Origin: Mycolicibacterium vaccae NBRC 14118 = CIP 105934
GTDB lineage: Bacteria; Actinomycetota; Actinomycetes; Mycobacteriales; Mycobacteriaceae
NCBI RefSeq assembly: GCF_001552715.1
Contig: NZ_BCRS01000059.1
Location: 1 to 32,984 of the forward strand
DNA length: 32,984 nucleotides
Direction: 5' to 3'
Shown here: positions 6,264-16,206 of the stretch, in pieces
Position numbering within the stretch: position 1 is the first letter of the stretch
Layout of the letters: the number at the start of each line of letters is the position of its first letter
The notes under the pieces: generated by a model
Databases searched by the model: none
The model's input: the letters and a program-made list of their open reading frames with translations, nothing else
Told to the model about the DNA's origin: nothing
Translations under genes and position numbers: made by a program

Positions 6264-7916
6264 GTGACCCCCGCCGATCTGGCCGAGCTGCTCAAGGCCA
6301 CCGCAGCCGCGGTGCTGGCCGAGCACGGCCTCGACTCCGATGCGTTGCCCGCTACCGTCACCGTGGAGCGCCCCCGTAATCCCGAGCACGGTGACTACGC
6401 CACCAACCTGGCGCTGCAGCTCGGCAAGAAAGTCGGCACGAACCCGCGTGAGCTGGCGGGCTGGCTGGCCGCCGCGCTGGCCGCGCAGGACGGCATCGCC
6501 GCCGCCGACGTCGCCGGCCCCGGATTCGTCAACCTGCGCATCGAGGCGTCCGCGCAGAACGTCATCGTCGGCAACGTCATCTCGGCCGGCTCCGCCTTCG
6601 GCCATTCCGCCACCATGGGCGGCAAGAAAGTCAACCTTGAGTTCGTCTCGGCCAACCCCACCGGCCCCATCCACATCGGCGGCACCCGGTGGGCCGCCGT
6701 CGGTGACGCACTGGGCCGGCTGCTGAGCACCCAGGGCGCGGAGGTCACCCGCGAGTACTACTTCAACGACCACGGCGCGCAGATCGACCGATTCACCAAC
6801 TCGCTGATCGCCGCCGCCAAAGGCGAACCCGCCCCCGAGGACGGGTACGCCGGCGACTACATCGCCGACATCGCCGCCCAGGTGCTGGCCAAGGAGCCCG
6901 GCGCGCTGGAACTGCCCGATTCCGACATGCGCGAGACGTTCCGCGCCATCGGCGTGAACCTGATGTTCGACCACATCAAGGAATCGCTGCACGACTTCGG
7001 CACCGACTTCGACGTCTACACCCACGAAGACTCGATGCACACCTCCGGGCGCGTCGACCAGGCCATCGCGAAGCTGCGCGAGACCGGCAGCATCTACGAG
7101 AAGGACGGCGCAGTCTGGCTGCGCACCACCGACTTCGGCGACGACAAGGACCGCGTCGTCATCAAGAGTGACGGCAACCCCGCCTACATCGCCGGTGACC
7201 TCGCCTACTTCCTGGACAAGCGCAAGCGCGGGTTCGACCTGTGCATCTACATGCTCGGCGCCGATCACCACGGCTACATCGCCCGGCTCAAGGCCGCCGC
7301 GGCCGCCCTCGGCGACGACCCCGACACTGTCGAGGTGCTGATCGGCCAGATGGTCAACCTGGTCCGCGACGGTCAACCGGTCCGGATGAGCAAGCGCGCC
7401 GGGACGGTCATCACGCTCGACGACCTCGTCGACGCCATCGGGGTCGACGCCGCCCGGTACGCGCTGATCCGCAGCTCGGTGGACAGCCCGATCGACATCG
7501 ATCTGGAGCTGTGGTCCTCGGCATCCAACGAGAACCCGGTCTATTACGTGCAGTACGCGCACGCGCGGCTCTCGGCGCTGGCCCGCAACGCCGCCGAACT
7601 CGGCGTCGCTCCTGACACCGCACACCTGGATCTGCTGACCCATGACAAGGAGGGCACGCTGATCCGCAACATCGGCGAGTTCCCGCGGGTCCTACAGACC
7701 GCCGCGAATTTGCGTGAACCGCACCGGGTCTCGCGCTACCTCGAGGACCTGGCCGGTGACTACCACCGGTTCTACGACTCGTGCCGGGTGCTGCCGCAGG
7801 GCGACGAGGAACCGGGTGATCTGCATGCGGCGCGGTTGGCGCTGTGCGCGGCCACGCGTCAGGTCATCGCCAACGGTCTCGCCATCCTCGGCGTCAGCGC
7901 GCCGGAGCGGATGTGA
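6264..7916 (+). CDS. argS: Arginyl-tRNA synthetase
   Basis: Class I enzyme that charges tRNA-Arg with arginine in the cytosol, using ATP. The 550-residue length equals the M. tuberculosis protein as I recall it. HIGG at residues 137-140 (in [13 protein letters not shown]) is the HIGH signature and RMSKR at 374-378 is the KMSKS loop. The N-terminal region (residues 1-~110) matches the Arg-specific additional domain that contacts the tRNA D-loop. The C-terminal anticodon-binding helical domain ends with the typical [10 protein letters not shown]. The GTG start at 6264 has no Shine-Dalgarno but sits just after a -10-like element. Its last codons overlap the lysA start (GTGA), so it leads the Lys/Thr biosynthesis operon. 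Confidence 0.97.
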   Translation: MTPADLAELLKATAAAVLAEHGLDSDALPATVTVERPRNPEHGDYATNLALQLGKKVGTNPRELAGWLAAALAAQDGIAAADVAGPGFVNLRIEASAQNVIVGNVISAGSAFGHSATMGGKKVNLEFVSANPTGPIHIGGTRWAAVGDALGRLLSTQGAEVTREYYFNDHGAQIDRFTNSLIAAAKGEPAPEDGYAGDYIADIAAQVLAKEPGALELPDSDMRETFRAIGVNLMFDHIKESLHDFGTDFDVYTHEDSMHTSGRVDQAIAKLRETGSIYEKDGAVWLRTTDFGDDKDRVVIKSDGNPAYIAGDLAYFLDKRKRGFDLCIYMLGADHHGYIARLKAAAAALGDDPDTVEVLIGQMVNLVRDGQPVRMSKRAGTVITLDDLVDAIGVDAARYALIRSSVDSPIDIDLELWSSASNENPVYYVQYAHARLSALARNAAELGVAPDTAHLDLLTHDKEGTLIRNIGEFPRVLQTAANLREPHRVSRYLEDLAGDYHRFYDSCRVLPQGDEEPGDLHAARLALCAATRQVIANGLAILGVSAPERM

Positions 7917-9343
7917 TCGCGCACCCTGCCGGGCCCCGGCACGCAGAAGACAGCCACGCGGTAGCGGTCCCGGATCGCCCCGAGGCAGCCGCGGACGTCC
8001 TCGCGCTGGCCCCGAACGTGTGGCCGCAGAACGCTGTTCGCAATGACGACGGCGTCGTCTCGATCGCCGGTGTGCCGCTGACCGACATCGCCGCGGAGTT
8101 CGGGACGCCGGTGTTCGTCATCGACGAGGCCGACTTCCGCGCCCGCTGCCGCGAGATCTCGGCGGCGTTCGGCGGCGGCGAGTACGTCCACTACGCGGCT
8201 AAGGCGTTCCTGTGCACCGAGATCGCGCGCTGGGTCGACGAAGAGGGCCTGTCACTGGATGTGGCGACCGGGGGAGAGCTTGCGGTGGCGCTGCACGCCG
8301 GATTCCCGCCGGAGCGGATCACCGTGCACGGCAACAACAAATCCGTCGATGAGTTGACCGCGGCGGTCAAGGCCGGGGTCGGCCACATCGTGTTGGACTC
8401 CGAGATCGAGATCGAGCGGCTCGACGCGATCGCCGGCGCCGCCGGGGTGGTGCAGGACGTGCTGGTGCGGGTCACCGTCGGAGTCGAGGCGCACACCCAC
8501 GAATTCATCTCCACCGCGCACGAGGATCAGAAGTTCGGGCTGTCGCTGGCCAGCGGCGCCGCGATCGCTGCGGTGCGCCGGGTGTTCGCGGCCGATCATC
8601 TCCGCCTGGTCGGACTGCACAGCCACATCGGATCGCAGATCTTCGACGTGGCCGGCTTCGAGATCGCAGCCCACCGGGTGATCGGGCTGTTGCGCGACGT
8701 GGTCGCCGAGTTCGGCGTGGAGAAAACCTCTCAGATGGACGTCGTCGATCTCGGTGGGGGACTGGGGATCTCGTACCTTCCGCAGGACGACCCGCCGCCG
8801 ATGGCCGATCTGGCCGCGAAACTGCAGTCGATCGTGCGCGAGGAGTCCGCCGCTGTCGGGTTGCCCGCGCCCCGACTGGTGGTCGAACCCGGGCGCGCCA
8901 TCGCGGGCCCCGGCACCATCACCCTCTACGAGGTCGGCACCGTCAAGGACGTCGCCGTAGCCGCCGATCGCAGCCGCCGCTACGTCAGCGTCGACGGCGG
9001 AATGAGCGACAACATCAGAACCTCGCTCTACGACGCCGAGTACGACGTCAGGCTGGTGTCGCGGACCAGCGAAGCGGAGCCGACGCTGTCGCGCGTGGTC
9101 GGCAAACACTGTGAAAGCGGCGACATCGTGGTGCGCGACGCCTGGCTGTCCGGCGACATCGGGCCCGGGGACCTGCTCGGGGTCGCGGCCACCGGCGCAT
9201 ACTGCTATTCGATGTCGAGTCGCTACAACCTGATCGGCCGGCCGGCCGTGGTGGCCGTGCGCGACGGGCGGGCACGCCTGGTCCTGCGCCGGGAGACGGT
9301 CGACGATCTCTTGAGTCTGGAAGTGAGTGAGGTGAAGCGGTGA
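7913..9343 (+). CDS. lysA: Diaminopimelate decarboxylase
   Basis: PLP enzyme catalysing the last step of lysine synthesis, meso-diaminopimelate to L-lysine plus CO2. The fold III (alanine-racemase-like) barrel shows [11 protein letters not shown] with the PLP-binding Lys, [33 protein letters not shown] and the C-terminal GKHCESGD with the active-site Cys, then [12 protein letters not shown]. The protein is 476 residues, about 25-30 longer at the N-terminus than the M. tuberculosis protein. The only start that avoids lying deep within argS is GTG 7913, whose GTGA overlaps the argS stop. Its substrate is also the cross-linking residue of the mycobacterial wall, so the step sits between protein and peptidoglycan synthesis. 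It is followed by hom, again with a GTGA overlap. Confidence 0.96.
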   Translation: MIAHPAGPRHAEDSHAVAVPDRPEAAADVLALAPNVWPQNAVRNDDGVVSIAGVPLTDIAAEFGTPVFVIDEADFRARCREISAAFGGGEYVHYAAKAFLCTEIARWVDEEGLSLDVATGGELAVALHAGFPPERITVHGNNKSVDELTAAVKAGVGHIVLDSEIEIERLDAIAGAAGVVQDVLVRVTVGVEAHTHEFISTAHEDQKFGLSLASGAAIAAVRRVFAADHLRLVGLHSHIGSQIFDVAGFEIAAHRVIGLLRDVVAEFGVEKTSQMDVVDLGGGLGISYLPQDDPPPMADLAAKLQSIVREESAAVGLPAPRLVVEPGRAIAGPGTITLYEVGTVKDVAVAADRSRRYVSVDGGMSDNIRTSLYDAEYDVRLVSRTSEAEPTLSRVVGKHCESGDIVVRDAWLSGDIGPGDLLGVAATGAYCYSMSSRYNLIGRPAVVAVRDGRARLVLRRETVDDLLSLEVSEVKR

Positions 9344-10652
9344 GTGACGAAATCGGCGTGGCCGTATTGGGGCTGGGCAATGTGGGCAGCGAAGTGGTGC
9401 GCATCATCGAGGAGAGCGCGGCCGACCTGACCGCCCGCATCGGGGCACCGTTGGCGCTCCGCGGCATCGGGGTCAGGCGGGTGGCCGACGACCGCGGCGT
9501 CCCGGTGGAGATGCTGACCGACAACATCGAGGAGCTCGTCTCGCGCGACGACGTCGACATCGTCGTCGAGCTGATGGGCCCGGTCGAACCGGCGCGCAAG
9601 GCCATCCTGGCCGCCCTGGAACAGGGGAAATCGGTCGTCACCGCCAACAAGGCCCTGATGGCGGTGTCGGCGGGCAAGTTGGCAGAGGCCGCCGAGCACG
9701 CTCACGTGGACCTGTATTTCGAGGCGGCGGTCGCGGGTGCCATCCCGGTCATCCGCCCGCTGACCCAGTCGTTGGCCGGTGACACCGTGCTGCGGGTCGC
9801 CGGAATCGTCAACGGCACCACCAACTACATCCTCTCCGAGATGGACAGCACCGGCGCCGACTACACCTCGGCGCTCGCCGATGCGTCCGCGCTCGGGTAC
9901 GCCGAGGCAGACCCGACAGCCGACGTCGAGGGGTACGACGCCGCGGCCAAGGCGGCGATCCTGGCCTCGATCGCGTTCCACACCCGGGTCACCGCCGACG
10001 ACGTCTACCGCGAAGGCATCACCAAGGTGACCGCCGCCGACTTCGTCTCGGCGCGCTCGCTGGGTTGCACCATCAAGCTGCTGGCGATCTGTGAGCGGCT
10101 CACCACCGGCAAGGGCAAGCAGAAGGTCTCGGCCCGGGTCTATCCCGCGCTGGTCCCGCTGGAGCATCCGTTGGCCTCGGTCAACGGGGCGTTCAACGCG
10201 GTGGTCGTCGAGGCCGAGGCCGCCGGCCGCCTGATGTTCTACGGGCAGGGCGCGGGCGGTTCACCGACCGCCTCGGCCGTGCTGGGTGACCTCGTCATGG
10301 CGGCGCGCAACCGCGTGCAGGGCGGCCGCGGGCCGCGGGAGTCCAAGTACGCCAAACTGCCGATCGCGCCGATCGGCGTCATCCCGACCCGCTACTACGT
10401 CAACATGAACGTCGCCGACCGACCCGGCGTGCTCTCGGCGGTGGCCGCCGAGTTCAGCAAACGGGAAGTCAGCATCGCCGAGGTGCGCCAGGAAGGCATG
10501 GTCGACGAGGGCGGTCAGCGCTGCGGTGCGCGCATCGTCGTCGTGACCCACCAGGCCACCGATGCCGCATTGTCGGAAACCGTTGCCGCGCTGGGTGATC
10601 TGGAAGTCGTTCAGAGCATCAACAGCGTCCTGCGGATGGAAGGGACCACAGA

Positions 10653-10656
<4 letters not shown>
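9340..10656 (+). CDS. hom: Homoserine dehydrogenase
   Basis: NAD(P)-dependent reduction of aspartate semialdehyde to homoserine, the branch toward threonine and methionine; called thrA in M. tuberculosis. At 438 residues it has the Rossmann motif GLGNVGSEV near the N-terminus and the catalytic region [22 protein letters not shown] and [14 protein letters not shown] are family signatures, as is the [23 protein letters not shown] stretch. A C-terminal ACT domain (about residue 350 on, [21 protein letters not shown]) indicates allosteric control, by threonine in related enzymes. It starts at GTG 9340, overlapping the lysA stop by 4 bases, and ends overlapping the thrC start in the same way, so translation is probably coupled. 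Confidence 0.97.
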
Positions 10657-12690
<2,034 letters not shown>

Positions 12691-12742
12691 ATTGGCGCCC
12701 TGATCGGGAGTAACAGGCACAACATGCGGATCATGGGGTTTC

Positions 12743-12771
12743 TTGCTTCCATGCCGGATGCAGGTTATTCT
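12743..12771 (+). promoter_or_regulatory. rho promoter, sigma-A type
   Basis: TTGCTT (12743-12748) and TATTCT (12766-12771) are separated by 17 bases, a good match to housekeeping consensus. The predicted start is near 12778, giving a leader of about 210 bases before the rho GTG. This separates rho from the thr operon. Confidence 0.65.
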
Positions 12772-12774
12772 CGC

Positions 12775-12824
12775 ATTCGTCCAGCAATCGCAGCGTCTTC
12801 ACCTGCGCCGACACTAGGACGAAT
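12775..12824. repeat. 8-bp inverted repeat at the rho transcription start
   Basis: ATTCGTCC (12775-12782) and GGACGAAT (12817-12824) are perfect complements enclosing 34 bases. The left arm straddles the predicted start site. This could be an operator in DNA or the base of a 5'-terminal RNA hairpin; the right arm is followed by a pyrimidine run, CTTCTTTC. Confidence 0.45.
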
Positions 12825-12882
12825 CTTCTTTCAGGTGTTCAAATTTGTGGACTGACGGCTCGTCGCATCCCGGCGAGACCTG

Positions 12883-12912
12883 GTGATCACCGTTGCGGTG
12901 GCAGTGGTGTGA
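12883..12912 (+). CDS. Possible 9-codon leader peptide of rho
   Basis: GTG ATC ACC GTT GCG GTG GCA GTG GTG TGA would encode a very hydrophobic nonapeptide (MITVAVAVV). It is preceded only by a weak GAG purine motif. Its stop is 5 bases before a strong hairpin, the layout expected of a translation-sensing leader. Conservation is unknown and there is no direct evidence that it is translated. Confidence 0.3.
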   Translation: MITVAVAVV

Positions 12913-12917
12913 CCTCG

Positions 12918-12941
12918 GCGTTCAGCGGATCGGCTGAACGC
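12918..12941 (+). promoter_or_regulatory. Perfect 9-bp hairpin in the rho leader
   Basis: GCGTTCAGC and GCTGAACGC pair fully around a six-base loop (GGATCG). No U-run follows, so it is not a classical terminator. TGATCAC (12884-12890) and GTGATCA (12960-12966) can also pair, closing a larger structure that brackets this hairpin and ends 10 bases before the rho ribosome site (AAAGGA, 12977-12982). Confidence 0.7.
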
Positions 12942-12987
12942 ACTGAACCCTCGCGTGACGTGATCATCGAGGGAAGAAAGGAAATCC

Positions 12988-15096
12988 GTGACTGATACGG
13001 ACCTCATCACGGCTGGCGGCTCCGACAGCGGCGAGCTGCCGAACACCGTGAGCGCAGACGCTTCGTCATCCGCCCAGGCAGCCCCTGGTGCCGCGGGTGA
13101 CGCCCCAGCGGCTGCCCCCGCCCGGCGCGGCGCTCTCACCAGCATGGTGCTGCCTGAACTTCGCGCCTTGGCCAAGGAGATCGGCGTCGAAGGCGCCTCC
13201 GGCATGCGCAAGAGCGAACTGATCGCGGCCATCCGCGAGCGTCGCGGCGAGGCCAACGGCAAGTCCGAGACCAAGAACGGCGCCGCCGGCCAGAGTGCCC
13301 CTCAGGCTGCCGCCCCGGCTCCGGCCGACCAGGGCGCCGGTGAGGCCGCCCCCGAGCAGTCCGCCGAGGCGCAGCCGCAGACCCGGCGCCGTGAGCGTCG
13401 TGGTTCCTCCCGCCAGCAGGGCGGTCCGAGCGCCGGCGAGCAGACGAGCATCGAGGACCAGGGCCAGGCCCCCGAGCAGCCCGCCAAGGAGCAGCCCGCG
13501 AAGGACCAGGACCGGCCCGCCAAGGACCAGGACCAGCCCGCCAAGGACCAGGACCAGCCCGCCAAGGACCAGGACCAGCCCGCCAAGGACCAGGACAAGT
13601 CCGCCGGCGCGCAGTCGGAGTCCGGCCAGCCCGAGGGCCGCAGGAACGCCCAGCGGGATCAGCAGGGCGGCCGGGACAACCGGGACAACCGCGAGGGCAG
13701 GGACAAGCAGAACTCCGGGCAGGGCTCGCGCTCCGATTCCGACTCGGACAACCGGTCCGACGGTGGCGAGCACCAGGGCGGCCAGAATCGCAACCGCAAC
13801 GCCGCTGCGGACAACGACGACGACGGCGACGGCCGCCAGGGCCGGCGTGGCCGCCGGTTCCGCGACCGCAAGCGCCGCGACCGCGGCGGAGACGGTGGCG
13901 GCGGCGGTGGTGAGCGTGACACCGAACTGCGCGAGGACGACGTGGTTCAGCCGGTCGCGGGCATCCTCGACGTGCTCGACAACTACGCGTTCGTACGCAC
14001 CTCGGGCTACCTGGCCGGGCCGAACGACGTGTACGTGTCGATGAACATGGTGCGCAAGAACGGCCTGCGCCGCGGCGACGCGGTGACCGGCGCCGTGCGC
14101 GTCCCGCGCGACAACGACGGGGGCGGCGACAAGAACCCCCGGCAGAAGTTCAACCCGCTGGTGCGCCTGGACACCGTCAACGGCAAGCCCGTGGAGGAAG
14201 CCCGCAAGCGCCCGGAGTTCCAGAAGCTCACCCCGCTGTACCCGAACCAGCGGCTGCGCCTGGAGACCACCTCCGACAAGCTGACCACCCGCGTGATCGA
14301 CCTGATCATGCCGATCGGCAAGGGTCAGCGTGCGCTGATCGTGTCGCCGCCCAAGGCCGGTAAGACCACGATCATGCAGGACATCGCGAACGCGATCACC
14401 CGCAACAACCCCGAATGCCACCTGATGGTCGTGCTCGTCGACGAGCGGCCCGAAGAGGTGACCGACATGCAGCGTTCGGTCAAGGGAGAGGTCATCGCCT
14501 CCACCTTCGACCGGCCGCCGTCAGATCACACCCAAGCCGCCGAGCTCGCCATCGAACGGGCCAAGAGGCTCGTCGAACAGGGCAAGGACGTCATCGTGCT
14601 GCTCGACTCGATCACCCGCCTGGGCCGCGCGTACAACAACGCGTCCCCGGCATCGGGTCGCATCCTGTCCGGTGGTGTGGACTCCACTGCGCTGTACCCG
14701 CCGAAGCGCTTCCTCGGCGCGGCCCGCAACATCGAGGAGGGCGGCTCGCTGACGATCATCGCCACGGCGATGGTCGAGACCGGCTCCACCGGCGACACGG
14801 TGATCTTCGAGGAGTTCAAGGGCACCGGTAACGCCGAGCTCAAGCTGGACCGCAAGATCGCCGAGCGCCGGGTGTTCCCCGCGGTCGACGTCAACCCGTC
14901 GGGCACCCGTAAGGACGAGCTGCTGCTCTCGCCCGATGAGTTCGCGGTCGTGCACAAGCTGCGTCGGGTGCTGTCCGGGCTGGACCCGCACCAGGCCATC
15001 GATCTGCTGATGAGCCAGCTGCGCAAGACGAAGAACAACTACGAGTTCCTGGTGCAGGTCTCGAAGAACACCCCCGGCGGCGCCGACCACGACTGA
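12988..15096 (+). CDS. rho: Transcription termination factor Rho with long disordered insert
   Basis: Hexameric RNA-dependent ATPase that pulls nascent RNA from polymerase. There are 702 residues, about 100 more than the M. tuberculosis protein. The Rho_N fold is at ~50-85 (LTSMVLPELRALAKEIG). A polar, Gln/Asp/Arg/Gly-rich disordered insert spans ~86-310, with five 7-residue repeats at 170-204. The RNA-binding cold-shock-like domain starts near 311. Walker A is PPKAGKTT (454-461), the Walker B Asp is at 540 (VIVLLDSITR), and FKGTGNAEL follows. Met595 in ATAMVETG equals the Met that replaces a Leu of E. coli Rho and is reported to weaken bicyclomycin binding in M. tuberculosis. The GTG start has AAAGGA (12977-12982). 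Its own promoter and leader suggest autoregulation. Confidence 0.97.
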   Translation: MTDTDLITAGGSDSGELPNTVSADASSSAQAAPGAAGDAPAAAPARRGALTSMVLPELRALAKEIGVEGASGMRKSELIAAIRERRGEANGKSETKNGAAGQSAPQAAAPAPADQGAGEAAPEQSAEAQPQTRRRERRGSSRQQGGPSAGEQTSIEDQGQAPEQPAKEQPAKDQDRPAKDQDQPAKDQDQPAKDQDQPAKDQDKSAGAQSESGQPEGRRNAQRDQQGGRDNRDNREGRDKQNSGQGSRSDSDSDNRSDGGEHQGGQNRNRNAAADNDDDGDGRQGRRGRRFRDRKRRDRGGDGGGGGGERDTELREDDVVQPVAGILDVLDNYAFVRTSGYLAGPNDVYVSMNMVRKNGLRRGDAVTGAVRVPRDNDGGGDKNPRQKFNPLVRLDTVNGKPVEEARKRPEFQKLTPLYPNQRLRLETTSDKLTTRVIDLIMPIGKGQRALIVSPPKAGKTTIMQDIANAITRNNPECHLMVVLVDERPEEVTDMQRSVKGEVIASTFDRPPSDHTQAAELAIERAKRLVEQGKDVIVLLDSITRLGRAYNNASPASGRILSGGVDSTALYPPKRFLGAARNIEEGGSLTIIATAMVETGSTGDTVIFEEFKGTGNAELKLDRKIAERRVFPAVDVNPSGTRKDELLLSPDEFAVVHKLRRVLSGLDPHQAIDLLMSQLRKTKNNYEFLVQVSKNTPGGADHD
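13495..13599 (+). repeat. Five tandem 21-bp repeats inside rho
   Basis: Five in-frame copies of a 21-base unit encode PAKDQDR, three PAKDQDQ and PAKDQDK. Partial units (EQPAKEQ) precede them. Copies 2-4 are identical or nearly so at DNA level, which points to recent slippage expansion in the disordered insert. The multiple of three keeps the frame, so copy number can vary without breaking Rho. Confidence 0.95.
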
Positions 15097-15102
15097 GTGA
15101 CG

Positions 15103-15137
15103 CGGTGTGGCCGTGCCGACCCGGCGCGGCCACACCG
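15103..15137 (+). terminator. Hairpin terminator after rho
   Basis: Eleven base pairs (CGGTGTGGCCG / CGGCCACACCG) with a 13-base loop start 7 bases after the rho stop. No U-run follows, which is common for mycobacterial terminators. Confidence 0.75.
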
Positions 15138-15212
15138 ACTCATCGGTTCATAGGGGCCGAAAGCGCTGCCTCTCAGGTGTTGTGACGTTCCTGTCCCATG
15201 TGGGGGGCGACC

Positions 15213-15450
15213 GTGGACCGTGACACCGTATGGCGCCACATCGACGCCCAGCGTCGTGAGGTCTGACCCATTCCACGATCGGGATGCCCCGCATGCTGCT
15301 GGAGGCGGCGCGCAGCGGCTTCCGACTCGACGCCGTGGTGAACCGGATGGCGGTCACCGACGCCAGATCGCCTGCCGCGAAGTGGCGGCGCCGATCAGCG
15401 CGCTGCTCCTGCTCATGACCGGGCGAGACCCGGCCGGGCTGCGTCGATAG
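15213..15450 (+). pseudogene. Wrecked maleylpyruvate-isomerase-like (DinB-fold) gene in three frames
   Basis: Three pieces of one protein survive in order but in different frames. The start, VDRDTVWRHIDAQRREV, is followed by a stop (15213-15266). LTHSTIGMPRMLLEAARSGF continues to VTDARSP from 15263. The C-terminal end EVAAPISALLLLMTGRDPAGLRR stops at TAG 15448-15450. As I recall them, these match the start, middle and end of the mycothiol-dependent maleylpyruvate isomerase-like family (TIGR03083), normally about 200 residues; only about 80 codons remain. At least two internal deletions with frameshifts explain it. A GGGGGG run before the GTG may be the old ribosome site. Confidence 0.7.
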
Positions 15451-15451
15451 C

Positions 15452-16102
15452 TCAGCCGGCGGACGGATCGCTGCGCAGCGCCGCGACGAGGTAGCGCCGC
15501 GCGTGGCGCAGCACCGAAGCGTGATCGTCGACGTCGCACTGCTCACCGGGCACCGTGGCCAGGCTCATCATGATCCGGGCGATCCACTCCGCGGCCTCCG
15601 CGCAATCGGTTGCCGGGTGGATCTCGCCGCGCTCCACCGCGGCTTCGACATAGGGCACCCAGAATGCGGCGATCTCGGGGATGAGCCCGCGGACACCGAG
15701 GCCGGCGCACGCGGTGAACGCCTCCGGCTCCTCCTGACGAAGCTTGAGGACCAGCGCACCCGGCGTCTCGGACTCCCTGCGCGCCAACTCCACGCCCACG
15801 GCGATCTGCTCGTCCAGACCGGTCACCAGGTCCAGACGCGCCCGGGACTCCGTCCAGAACGCATCGTTGAGCCGCACGATCGCGGCGCCGAGAAGCTCGT
15901 TCTTGTCCGGGAAATGGCGGTAGAGCCAGCCGCGGCTGATACCGGCCGCCTCCGCAACCTCGGACACCGTGGTGGCGCGAATCCCCTTGGCAGTCAGGCA
16001 CTGTTCGGCGGCGTCGATGAGCCGGTCCCGCACCGACCGCGGCCCGGTTCCCGCTCCGGAAGCGGGCGCTGGTTTGGCTTCGGCCCCGACGTTCATCGGC
16101 AT
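15452..16102 (-). CDS. TetR/AcrR-family transcriptional regulator
   Basis: A 216-residue DNA-binding repressor candidate. The N-terminal helix-turn-helix is clear: RLIDAAEQCLTAKGIRATTVSEVAEAAGISRGWLYRHFPDKNELL. The C-terminal ligand domain is not diagnostic. The start chosen is the ATG reading leftward from 16102 (MPMNVGAEAKP); a second ATG at 16096 and a distant one at 16186 are alternatives, and none has a strong ribosome site. It is divergent from the acyl-CoA synthetase at 16207 with about 100 bases between, the usual arrangement for a TetR protein controlling a fatty-acid or steroid-degradation gene, so an acyl-CoA-type ligand is inferred. A short dyad, CTTCG...CGAAG (16105-16118), next to its start could be an operator. 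Confidence 0.88.
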   Translation of the reverse strand: MPMNVGAEAKPAPASGAGTGPRSVRDRLIDAAEQCLTAKGIRATTVSEVAEAAGISRGWLYRHFPDKNELLGAAIVRLNDAFWTESRARLDLVTGLDEQIAVGVELARRESETPGALVLKLRQEEPEAFTACAGLGVRGLIPEIAAFWVPYVEAAVERGEIHPATDCAEAAEWIARIMMSLATVPGEQCDVDDHASVLRHARRYLVAALRSDPSAG

Positions 16103-16206
16103 ATCTTCGCAAACGAAGCAGCCGCCAGGGCTGAGGTACGCTTCGCGCGGTGCGGTAGTAGACAACTCTTTCAATCTGTTCAGCACATGGGGGAGGGTGG
16201 GGCGCG

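Noticed and set aside
13495..13599. Regular repeats considered as a CRISPR array or minisatellite outside genes
   Set aside because: The units are contiguous with no spacers, are in frame inside rho and encode a 7-residue peptide repeat.
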